From the NCBI GenBank assembly GCA_965367215.1, contig CBDUIJ010000019.1:1-32412 (forward strand): a DNA stretch of 32,412 bases, given 5' to 3'. Under the pieces are notes generated by a model. That model had not been told where the DNA came from. It worked only from the letters and a program-made list of their open reading frames with translations, and did no database searches. The DNA comes from Granulosicoccus sp965367215. GTDB taxonomy: Bacteria > Pseudomonadota > Gammaproteobacteria > Granulosicoccales > Granulosicoccaceae. The position numbers and the translations under genes are program-made. Numbering within the stretch: the stretch's first letter is position 1; the number at the start of each line of letters is the position of its first letter. Below are positions 16,366 to 24,690 of the stretch, piece after piece.

Positions 16366-17319
16366 TCAGTCCATGTAGACTGAACTGACCGATTCGTTGA
16401 AATGAATGCGACGTATCGTCTCTGCCAACAGATTGGCTACAGACAAGCACCTGATCTTCGGACAGTTCTCAGCCCGCTCGCTCAGAGGAATGGTATCGGT
16501 GACCACGAGCTCATCCAGTTCGGAAGCTTCGATATTATCCAGCGCAGGCCCCGACAGCACGGGATGAGTTGCCAGAGCGACCACCTTTACCGCACCGTGC
16601 TTCTTCAGCGCGCTTGCTGCCTTGCACAGGGTACCGGCCGTGTCGACCATATCGTCTATCACCACACATGTCTTGCCCGCGACATCGCCGATGATATGCA
16701 TGACCTGAGCTTCGTTCGCCTGGGGGCGACGCTTGTCTATGATGGCCAGTTCGGCATCGTCAAGTTGCTTGGCAATGGAACGCGCTCGAACGACGCCACC
16801 CACATCTGGCGATACCACAATCAGATTGGGGTACTTGTTGCGGTAAATATCGAGCAACAGCAATGGTGATGCGTACACGTTATCTACCGGGATATCAAAA
16901 AATCCCTGTATCTGCTCCGAATGCACATCAACCGTCAACACTCGATCGACTCCGGCTGTACTCAGCAAGTTGGCAACCAGTTTTGCAGTGATGGGTACTC
17001 GTATGGAGCGTACGCGTCGATCCTGCCTTGCATACCCGTAGTACGGTATGACGGCGGTAATACGTTCGGCTGATGCGCGTTTCAATGCATCAACCATGAT
17101 CAGCAGGTCCATCAGATTGTCATTGGTTGGCACGCACACCGACTGCACGATGAAGACGTCGCTACCGCGTACGCCCTCCCGAATTTCAAGCGAGGTTTCG
17201 CCATCACTGAATTTCGATAACGACAATTTACCAACGGCCAGCTGAAGATAGGCAGCAATCTCTTGCGTCAATTGCACATTGGCGTTTCCGCCGAAAATCA
17301 TCATTTTCTTGAATGACAT
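16366..17319 (-). CDS. prs: Ribose-phosphate pyrophosphokinase
   Basis: Makes PRPP from ribose 5-phosphate and ATP, feeding purine, pyrimidine, histidine, tryptophan and NAD synthesis. The 317-aa protein is close to the Escherichia enzyme throughout. It has FSDGE (38–42), VIPYYGYARQDRR (about 89–101) followed by RVPITAKLVA, the histidine-bearing TVDVHSEQIQGFFD (flexible-loop region), and the PRPP-binding loop VVIDDMVDTAGTL. The start is ATG 17319; ATGs at codons 6 and 7 are also possible, since the core begins just after them and none has a strong ribosome site. The usual neighbours (ispE, lolB, a Gln tRNA) are absent here, so this could be a relocated or second copy. Confidence 0.95.
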   Translation of the reverse strand: MSFKKMMIFGGNANVQLTQEIAAYLQLAVGKLSLSKFSDGETSLEIREGVRGSDVFIVQSVCVPTNDNLMDLLIMVDALKRASAERITAVIPYYGYARQDRRVRSIRVPITAKLVANLLSTAGVDRVLTVDVHSEQIQGFFDIPVDNVYASPLLLLDIYRNKYPNLIVVSPDVGGVVRARSIAKQLDDAELAIIDKRRPQANEAQVMHIIGDVAGKTCVVIDDMVDTAGTLCKAASALKKHGAVKVVALATHPVLSGPALDNIEASELDELVVTDTIPLSERAENCPKIRCLSVANLLAETIRRIHFNESVSSVYMD

Positions 17320-17703
17320 GAAAGCGCTCTATACTCGTTTGATGGCTCTGCACTACCGCCAGGCCAGTACCCATCAACGTAGCCTAACCCTTTTCGTACG
17401 ATATCGAAACACCCGGACGTGTCCGGAATCTCATGAACTCGAGGCACTGAACACAGATACAGAGTTGCCAGTTATCAAGTCACCGATATCGGGGTCGTCC
17501 TCTTGTTGAACGATGCAGCAGTGAAAGACATGCCGAAAATGCCCGCACTGACAAGTGGCCACTGCAGGCAGTCAACGGCGATGGAACCTCTGGTAACGCA
17601 ATTGCCCCTTTTCCTGCGTGTATGATGACGCGGGTCGGTCAATGGCGCACAGCAGCCATTTCACAAAGCCGGCACGCCGTGCCTACCGTATGAAGTATCG
17701 AGC
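17320..17703. other. 384-bp region between prs and the periplasmic-sensing kinase
   Basis: No gene is supported. The region separates divergent genes and should hold both promoters. On the minus strand TATAGA (reverse of 17327–17332) is a possible prs -10 box without a good -35. Two dyads are visible: CCGGAC-GT-GTCCGG (17413–17426) and CCGATATCGG (17483–17492). Confidence 0.5.
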
Positions 17704-20700
17704 ATGCAGGTTTCGTCACTGAGGTTGGATCGCAGCACCATGGCCCGACTCAAGCCCATCAACCTACGTGCGATGACAGCGGTGGCAATTGTCGTTGCCA
17801 ACACCTTGTGGGCAAAAGACGCTCATGCAGATTCCAGGGCGACGCTTACGATAGGCTGGGCTCTGGCCCCACCTGTTTTCGAAATAGGTCCCGAGCGTGA
17901 CTACACCGGTTACTCCGTCGAGTTGGCCAGGCTGCTGGGTGAGGCCATCGAACACGATGTGCAGATTCGCACCTACGACAGCATCAGCGCATTGGCCGAA
18001 GCGCAGATTTCCGGCGAAACGGATATGCTTGCTGGCGCACCGGATTTCGAGATTTTCAGACAGACCGGTGTCTTTTCAAAGCCCGTTGGAACATCACGCT
18101 ATGTACTCTTTGCTCTGGCTGCACGTCTGGACAACCTGAAAGCTACCGTTGACGACTCACTGAGAGTCTCTGTCATGCCTGGAAGACCGCCAGAGGTCGA
18201 CGACTATATGGCCAATCAGATCGAGGTTCCCATATCGAGCCCCGGAGAAGGATTGCTCGCATTGTTGTCCCGGGACATCGACGCTGTTCTGTTTCCCGAA
18301 GAAACCGTGCATGCCTGGACCTACCGGGCAGGTCTCGACCACCTTGTCCTGCCATCCAGAGAGCCTGTCGCAGAAGTTCAGCGGGTCGTTGTATTGCACC
18401 AATCCCGCTCGGATCTGCTGCCGTTGATCAATGCAGCCATTGAAAGGTTGGAGGCGGATGGGTCCCTGCCAGAATTGCGTAGACGATATCTGATGGAACA
18501 TTTCGAACCTGAACCGGATGTTCTGACTGTCGGAGTTCCCTTCATCGGCAAGGGCGTGGACCTCGCACCGTACTTTCTTCTGCATGAAAATGGCGACTAC
18601 ACCGGCTTTGCCATTGAACTCTTTCAGAAACTGGCAGCGCGTGCGGGTCTGACGTACAGATTTCAAGCCATGAGTTTTGCCGACATGGCCAAGGGCCCGA
18701 TTGCCTCAGGCGTGGACATAGTGCCACTGTTTGTACTTCCGACCGACTCTCATGGCTTTGCTGACTACACCCTGCCTACCGAAGAACTATTCATTACTGC
18801 AACTGTGCGTGCCAATGAAGGCATGGTCATACAGTCTCTGGACAATCTTTCCGGGCACAGGGTGGGCGTGCTTGGTGGCACATTCGCACACAAGATGGTG
18901 CTGAGAGACGAGTCTCTGGAGGTAATCACTCTCGACCCGGGTGACGACCTGCTGAACGCCCTTCTTGACGGGAACGTTGACGCCGTACTGGAAAGCAAAG
19001 GCTATACAACTTCGATTGCCCAGCGGCGGGGATTATCCGCGAGCGTGAAGGAACTGCCTACCGAACTCTTCCGTTCGGAACGCGGTATTCTCCTGCGTTT
19101 CGGGCTGGGCGAAGTACGGGAGCGCCTGAATATGGCGATTGGCAGTTACCTGCTTTCGGATGACTACGCCACCTTGAGGCAGAAATACTTCGCAGCACCC
19201 GTTTTCTGGACTGCAGAGCGCCAGCGGATCGCCCTCGCCAGCCTGGCAGCTGCTGCGATGCTCATTCTGGCCTTTGGCTCGGCACTGGTCATGAGTGACC
19301 GCGCGCGCCGCCGCGCAACGCTTGCGCATGGTGAAGCGAAACTGGCTCACAACGTCGCAGAACGGGCTCGCAGGGAGGCGGAAACCTCACGCCGTCAGGC
19401 CGAAGTTCGTGCTGCCGAGACAATCGATGCAACCAGCCAGCTGCGTGCCGTGATGGACGCTGCGCAGAGCGGCATTCTGGGCATGAACCGTGATGGAAAG
19501 ATCGTGATCGCAAACCCGGTGGCCAGAGCGATGATCGGGGTCGAGGACAGTGGCGACTCGCTAGACTGGCCCAGTGGTATATCGTTCTTCAAAGCCGATC
19601 AGTCTCAAGCACTCGTGGGAAAGGAACACCCGGTCAACCGAGCCCTGGCCGAGGACCGTTTTTCAGGGGACGTGTTTCTGATGTCAGGCGCGGCAGATGG
19701 AGAGCTGCGCAGTGTGCGACTGGCAAGCACCTCTTTACCGCGCGAGGCCTCACCCGAGATCGGCACCGTGCTCGTCATCGACGATGTCACGGAGCAGGAA
19801 CGCGATCGTATCCGAGTGGAGCGTTATGATCGCCTCAGCATGGTCGGTCAGCTGACCGGCGGCGTGGCCCATGATTTCAATAACCTTCTCGCGGTCATCC
19901 TCAGCCGACAGGAGTTACTGCGCGACGACATATCCGACAAGGCCCTACTCAGGCATATCGATGCCAGTATCGGCGCAGCAAGTCGCGGTGCGGACCTGAC
20001 GCGCTCCATGCTCGCCTTCGCCCGCAAGGCGCCGCTACAGCCACGCCGGCTTGATATCAACAAGATGGTGAGCGAGACCCGTGAATGGACGGAGCGCACC
20101 ATTGCCTCGAACATCACCGTTGAAACTGCTCTGATGGATGGGCTCTGGTCGATCGAAGTGGATGCAGGAGCCGCAGAGAGCGCACTGCTGAATCTGATTC
20201 TGAACGCTCGAGATGCGATGCCGGATGGCGGCACGTTGTGCATCACCACCAGTCATGTCGAGATCACTGAAAACAGCTCTGATATACCCGACACGATTCA
20301 GCCGGGGCGATATGTGGTGTTATCAGTCACCGACACCGGTCATGGAATCAATGCAGAAAATCTCACGCGAATCTTCGAACCCTTCTTCACCACCAAGGCA
20401 CCAGGTCAAGGCTCGGGGCTTGGCCTGTCGATGATCCAGGGTTTCATGGAACAGTCAGGCGGTGGAGCAACCGTGTCGTCCGAGATCGGCAAGGGAACCA
20501 GTTTCCGACTCTACTTCCCGACCAGGACAACAGCACCCGCCACCGCAACCTCGATCGAGGCTCACAAGAGAACTTCAGGCAGACATGCTCCACGACCGAC
20601 AGGTCACCGCATATTGCTCGCCGAAGATAATGTAGAGGTGCTGGCGGTACTTGGCACCATACTGAACAACGCCGGTTACGCGGTGACCAAGGCCAACTCC

Positions 20701-20982
20701 GCGGACCAGGCCCTCGCCATCATCGAGCGGAATCCACATTTCGATCTGTTGCTGACGGACGTCATGATGCCCGGCACTCTCAATGGTGCTGATCTGGCGA
20801 ACATTCTGCGCGAACGGGCACCCGAACTGCCAGTCATTACCATGTCTGGCTATTCCGACGCCGGCACTGCAGATGGGGTGACAGGCCCTGGCAGCCTGCA
20901 ACTGGCAAAGCCTGTTTCTCGCTCAGACCTGCTTCATGCCATCAATGAGGCGCTTGAAGACTCATTGACAATGTCCGGTTAA
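17704..20982 (+). CDS. Hybrid sensor histidine kinase with two periplasmic solute-binding domains
   Basis: A 1092-aa inner-membrane kinase of BvgS/EvgS type. After an N-terminal signal (hydrophobic stretch about 23–35, AHA near 42), two tandem SBP_bac_3 (Venus-flytrap) domains lie at about 46–265 and 274–497. A membrane helix spans about 508–531, then an Arg/Ala/Glu coiled coil (535–575) and a PAS domain (575–695). The kinase core has H723 in GGVAHDFNN, N835 in the N box, DTGHG (877–881), FEPFFTTK (891–898) and GSGLGLS (903–909). A receiver (about 968–1085) has E974/D975, phospho-acceptor D1019 and K1069. No HPt domain or separate output regulator is present. ATG 17740 (codon 13) gives a more normal signal peptide than 17704. 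Its stop overlaps that of the convergent kinase. Ligand unknown, perhaps an amino acid. Confidence 0.92.
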   Translation: MQVSSLRLDRSTMARLKPINLRAMTAVAIVVANTLWAKDAHADSRATLTIGWALAPPVFEIGPERDYTGYSVELARLLGEAIEHDVQIRTYDSISALAEAQISGETDMLAGAPDFEIFRQTGVFSKPVGTSRYVLFALAARLDNLKATVDDSLRVSVMPGRPPEVDDYMANQIEVPISSPGEGLLALLSRDIDAVLFPEETVHAWTYRAGLDHLVLPSREPVAEVQRVVVLHQSRSDLLPLINAAIERLEADGSLPELRRRYLMEHFEPEPDVLTVGVPFIGKGVDLAPYFLLHENGDYTGFAIELFQKLAARAGLTYRFQAMSFADMAKGPIASGVDIVPLFVLPTDSHGFADYTLPTEELFITATVRANEGMVIQSLDNLSGHRVGVLGGTFAHKMVLRDESLEVITLDPGDDLLNALLDGNVDAVLESKGYTTSIAQRRGLSASVKELPTELFRSERGILLRFGLGEVRERLNMAIGSYLLSDDYATLRQKYFAAPVFWTAERQRIALASLAAAAMLILAFGSALVMSDRARRRATLAHGEAKLAHNVAERARREAETSRRQAEVRAAETIDATSQLRAVMDAAQSGILGMNRDGKIVIANPVARAMIGVEDSGDSLDWPSGISFFKADQSQALVGKEHPVNRALAEDRFSGDVFLMSGAADGELRSVRLASTSLPREASPEIGTVLVIDDVTEQERDRIRVERYDRLSMVGQLTGGVAHDFNNLLAVILSRQELLRDDISDKALLRHIDASIGAASRGADLTRSMLAFARKAPLQPRRLDINKMVSETREWTERTIASNITVETALMDGLWSIEVDAGAAESALLNLILNARDAMPDGGTLCITTSHVEITENSSDIPDTIQPGRYVVLSVTDTGHGINAENLTRIFEPFFTTKAPGQGSGLGLSMIQGFMEQSGGGATVSSEIGKGTSFRLYFPTRTTAPATATSIEAHKRTSGRHAPRPTGHRILLAEDNVEVLAVLGTILNNAGYAVTKANSADQALAIIERNPHFDLLLTDVMMPGTLNGADLANILRERAPELPVITMSGYSDAGTADGVTGPGSLQLAKPVSRSDLLHAINEALEDSLTMSG

Positions 20983-23900
20983 TCGGACTTGCTCGACAAG
21001 TCTTGCAGGGAGACCTGTTTCGATATCTTGTCTATGGCTATCACCATGTCCTGCATGCTGATGGGTTTCTTCAGAAAACCATCGACACCAAACTCCGCGG
21101 CATTGTCCGCGTTGATCCGCTCGCTGTGTCCGGTGCAGAGAATCACCTTCAAGTCACGCAGGCGTGTCTTCGCCTGCAACGCCAACTCCGTGCCCAGCAT
21201 TCCGGGCATCGTCTGATCGGTAATCAGGAGGTCGAACTGCTGCTCCGAATCCAGTAGAAGAGCGAGCGCCTCCCGGCTGTTGTTGAGGGCAACAACCTGC
21301 AAGCCCTGCAGCTCCAGGGCTTCTTGCAGGAACTCGGTCAGTGCCGGCTCATCATCCACGACCAGAACCTTCAGACCTTCAACAGAAGGTGTTTCAACCC
21401 GCTCCGGAAGCGGTCTGGATTCTATCGTTTCGGATTCCAGCGCAGGAAAGAGAAGACGAAACCGTGTACCCACTCCAAACCGGGTATCCAGAATGATATG
21501 CCCGCCATTGTGCTCCACGGCGCTACTGACCATGGACAAGCCCAAGCCTGTCCCCTTGCCGACTGATTTGGTCGTATAGAAGGGTTCAAAGATTCGTGAT
21601 AGCTCATCCGGATGAATTCCCGGGCCATTGTCGGCAATGCCCAGCTCTACCCAATCACCGTCAATCAAGGTATGACAGACTTGACATTCCTGTTCAGTGA
21701 AACGAACGTGCTGCAAGGTGACTTCGATTCGCCCCTTCCCGTCCATGGCATCACGCGCGTTGACCAGCAGGTTGGTGAGCATCTGCTGTAACTCACCGAT
21801 ATCGAGTTGTACATCCGGCACATCAGAACCGGCACGATAATCGATTTCTATGCTGCTGGGCAGGCTGCTCTGGCTGAGAACAATGGCATTTCGCACCCCG
21901 GTTTCCAGATTCATGCGCTTGCTCTGCTTTTCACTGGGACGGCTGAAGCTGAGCAGTTGCCTGACCAGCTCCTTTGCCCTGACTCCTGCCACATCGATGT
22001 GTTCGAGCCAGGCATTCATGGAAGGGTCGATAGCCGGTCCCAGCTTGTTCTGCAGCAGATCCTTGTACCCCAGCATGATGGCGAGCATGTTGTTGAACTC
22101 ATGTGCCACGCCCCCACTGAGCTGTCCCAGAGCTTCCATCTTGTGCGACTGATGCAGTTCGCGCTCGACACGCCTGCGTTTCTGCTCGGCTTGTCGTGCA
22201 TCGGTAATATCCCGGGATATACCAAGCACACCGATCAATTTCTCGTTGGCATTGAATATGGGCGTCTTGCTGGTTTCGAAAAGACCCCGGTAGCCATTGG
22301 ATGCAAACGTCAGATACTCTTCATTGATACAGGTTTTGCCGACCTCGATGGCCCGCTGATCGTTTTCACGAAAGAGTTCGGCCTGATCCTTGTCCACAAA
22401 ATCGAGATCGGTCTTTCCCATGATGTCGGATTCAGCCAGACCGAACAGGGATTCGAACAGGGAATTGCAGGTCAGGTAGACACCATCAGGGTCTTTCAGC
22501 CAGACAAGATTCGGCTGTGAATTGATCAGAGTACGCAGCTGTATTCGCTCGTTATCCAGCGCTTCTTCCGCTGTCTTGCGAGCCGTGATATCCAGCCATT
22601 GGGAGATCATTACCTGACGCCCCTGCAGTTCCAGAACAGTGGCGTTGAACAGGCCATATACAGTCTTGCCTTGACGGGTTCGCAGGCGGGTTTCAATATT
22701 CTCGATCTGACCTGTCTGCTGCAACTGCCTGGTGATATCGTCCCACTGCTTCTGATCGTCAAACAGGCCCATGCCGGATACGCTCCGGCCAATGGTCTCC
22801 TGGCTTCCGTAGCCCAGCACGTGGAAGAAGGCTTCATTGACTTCCAGAAAAGCGCCATGTTGCAAGTCGCATATCGCCATGGGCATCGGGCCGAGGTGAA
22901 ATGCCTTGGAAAATCGTTCTTCCGATGCGGTGATTTCGGACAAGTCCCGACAAACCATGAACACGGCGGGCACGCCGTTCCACTGCCCTGCAGCCACCTT
23001 GGTTTCCACCGGAATTCGCTGGCCTGACCGGGTCTGCATCGGAATGGCGAAATATTCGACGTTACCGGTAGCTGTGGTCGCGACTATGTGGGCAGCCTCA
23101 CTTCGATTCTCATCAGCATACAAATGCAACAATGGCTTTCCACACAGCTCGTCCTCTGGAAAACCCAGTTTTCTGGCGGCTTGCGTATTGCATTGGACAA
23201 TATCGCCCTGACGCGACAGGACGAAGAGAAGATCATGGGTTTGATCGAAGAAGGCGTGGAAGTGACCTTCACTGTTGGCCAGTTTACGCTCGGCATTGAC
23301 CCGTTCCTGATGGTTGGCCAGAGTCCTTGCGAACAGCCCCAACACATCGAGATCTTCCGGACCGTACTCACGTTTTGTTCGCACCGAATCGAAACCGAGA
23401 AAGCCGTAACAGCCGTCACTGCCCATGATGGGCAGGCTGACCAGGCTCTTGATGTCCTGCGCCTCCAGAATCTCTCGCAAGCGACTGGTTGGCAGTAACT
23501 CGACATCATTGACCACGAGGCTTTCTGCCCGTTCATGCGGACTTACCCAATCCGGAACAGAGGCTATGGGAACCGATTGCAGCCTGTCTATCTGCGGACT
23601 GATTCCCGATGCACACCATTCATGGGTATTGCAGATGATACCTGCGTCGAAGTCGTAACGAAAAATGTAGGCGCGATCTACCTGCACCAGTTCGCCCATC
23701 TGCATCAGGGCATTGTTCACGGCCGCATTACAACTGTTCGCCGGCAGGTTGATCAACGTGGTGGCGAAACGACTCAGCAGATCAGTCTGTTGCTCGCGCG
23801 AGCGAACCTGAGCGGCGAGCACTGCCGGTATCGGTTTCGCATCAGCTCCCGTCTCGTGAGAAAGGCTATTTGCCTGGTTTAGCAAATCCCGTTCATCCAA

Positions 23901-24245
23901 CAGACCCAGCGGCCTACCCTGATCGTCGATGACCACCAGGTCGCCCACAGCTTGTTCCAGCAGATGGGTGCATGCGTCCCTGACAGACGTACGCTGACTG
24001 AGCATACGGTGAGCTACACACATCAATTCGCGTACAGGCGTGTCTGATGGAAGCTGCTGGTGAATGGCTCTGATTCGATCCTTCACGCTCAGCGTGCCCA
24101 ACAGGGTATGCCCTTGCATGACACACGCTTTTTCCAGTCCGTCCCTGTCCATGCGGCGGGCTGCTTCGCTCAGTGGCGTGTCAGGCGTGAGCCTGGAAAA
24201 TGGTCGATACGAGAGCTTGTCAAGGCTGAGGCTGGAGTGTGTCAT
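20979..24245 (-). CDS. Cytoplasmic hybrid histidine kinase: CBS–GAF–PAS–PAS–PAS–HisKA–ATPase–REC
   Basis: A 1088-aa soluble sensor; no membrane segment is visible. A CBS pair at about 15–125 would sense adenine nucleotides or similar ligands. A GAF domain (160–315) contains NTHEWCASGI (206–215). Three PAS domains follow at about 325–440, 440–555 and 565–685. The kinase has H715 in GGVAHEFNN, N829 in the N box, ADNGPGI (871–877), FEPFYTTK (886–893) and GTGLGLS (898–904), with a CxxC (854/857) in the ATPase insert. The receiver (about 958–1080) has D964/D965, phosphorylation site D1010, T1038 and K1060. There is no transmitter partner nearby. It starts at ATG 24245 with a weak ribosome site, and its stop overlaps that of the facing kinase by two bases. 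Signal and output are unknown. Confidence 0.92.
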   Translation of the reverse strand: MTHSSLSLDKLSYRPFSRLTPDTPLSEAARRMDRDGLEKACVMQGHTLLGTLSVKDRIRAIHQQLPSDTPVRELMCVAHRMLSQRTSVRDACTHLLEQAVGDLVVIDDQGRPLGLLDERDLLNQANSLSHETGADAKPIPAVLAAQVRSREQQTDLLSRFATTLINLPANSCNAAVNNALMQMGELVQVDRAYIFRYDFDAGIICNTHEWCASGISPQIDRLQSVPIASVPDWVSPHERAESLVVNDVELLPTSRLREILEAQDIKSLVSLPIMGSDGCYGFLGFDSVRTKREYGPEDLDVLGLFARTLANHQERVNAERKLANSEGHFHAFFDQTHDLLFVLSRQGDIVQCNTQAARKLGFPEDELCGKPLLHLYADENRSEAAHIVATTATGNVEYFAIPMQTRSGQRIPVETKVAAGQWNGVPAVFMVCRDLSEITASEERFSKAFHLGPMPMAICDLQHGAFLEVNEAFFHVLGYGSQETIGRSVSGMGLFDDQKQWDDITRQLQQTGQIENIETRLRTRQGKTVYGLFNATVLELQGRQVMISQWLDITARKTAEEALDNERIQLRTLINSQPNLVWLKDPDGVYLTCNSLFESLFGLAESDIMGKTDLDFVDKDQAELFRENDQRAIEVGKTCINEEYLTFASNGYRGLFETSKTPIFNANEKLIGVLGISRDITDARQAEQKRRRVERELHQSHKMEALGQLSGGVAHEFNNMLAIMLGYKDLLQNKLGPAIDPSMNAWLEHIDVAGVRAKELVRQLLSFSRPSEKQSKRMNLETGVRNAIVLSQSSLPSSIEIDYRAGSDVPDVQLDIGELQQMLTNLLVNARDAMDGKGRIEVTLQHVRFTEQECQVCHTLIDGDWVELGIADNGPGIHPDELSRIFEPFYTTKSVGKGTGLGLSMVSSAVEHNGGHIILDTRFGVGTRFRLLFPALESETIESRPLPERVETPSVEGLKVLVVDDEPALTEFLQEALELQGLQVVALNNSREALALLLDSEQQFDLLITDQTMPGMLGTELALQAKTRLRDLKVILCTGHSERINADNAAEFGVDGFLKKPISMQDMVIAIDKISKQVSLQDLSSKSD

Positions 24246-24591
24246 GCCACTGTCAGTAACTCACTCGGAGACTTGCACATCAAGGACTCGATGGCTTGTC
24301 TCGACTCAAATGGACGGGATGGATTGAATCGGCAAGGATAGATCCGTGACACTACGGCGCAACTCTCGGGTTGTTCGAACGTTTTCCTGTCGAAGCCATG
24401 AACCTGAGATGTAGAAAGTCGCAAACAAATGGCGCGCGTAATATATTGCCTTATCGGCAATCACACCTCGTGTAGCACCAACCAGGCATATAGCACTATA
24501 TTCCAATCCTTTCATCTATTGCAGACGCTATCAGTCTGGCGTCTGCCATTCCCGGGACAATCGTAATGTTTTTCCGGAGGATTATCAAACG
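24246..24591. other. 346-bp region between the CBS/GAF/PAS kinase and the ATPase locus
   Basis: No gene is supported. It should contain the divergent promoters for the minus-strand kinase and the plus-strand ATPase locus. Two stem-loops stand out: ATTGCC-TTATC-GGCAAT (24445–24461) and the longer one at 24521–24546, listed separately. Confidence 0.5.
24521..24546 (+). other. Stem-loop with alternative pairing upstream of the ATPase locus
   Basis: GCAGACGC (24521–24528) and GCGTCTGC (24539–24546) form a perfect 8-bp stem with a 10-nt loop. The loop itself contains GTCTG (24534–24538), which can pair instead with CAGAC (24522–24526). Two exclusive folds of this kind occur in attenuators. It ends 45 bp before the leader ORF. 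Confidence 0.4.
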
Positions 24592-24690
24592 ATGCGAGTA
24601 AGTTGCTTTACTCGGCTTCATGAAGTAGCGAGCCAAGGGCCCCCTGCCTGGTCGGCATCTCGGTCTGAGTATCTGGCATCATTGACTTGA
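24592..24690 (+). CDS. Putative 32-aa leader peptide coupled to the P-type ATPase
   Basis: ATG 24592 opens a 32-codon frame with GGAGG (24576–24580) 11 nt upstream, the best ribosome site in this part of the window. The peptide has no recognisable domain; it has one Cys and no membrane helix. Its stop TGA (24688–24690) overlaps the TTG (24687–24689) that begins the ATPase frame, the classic arrangement for translational coupling. Codons 2–7 lie in a hairpin, CGAGTAA (24595–24601) with TTACTCG (24608–24614). The ATPase frame has no ribosome site of its own, which strengthens the reading. Expression is unproven. Confidence 0.45.
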   Translation: MRVSCFTRLHEVASQGPPAWSASRSEYLASLT

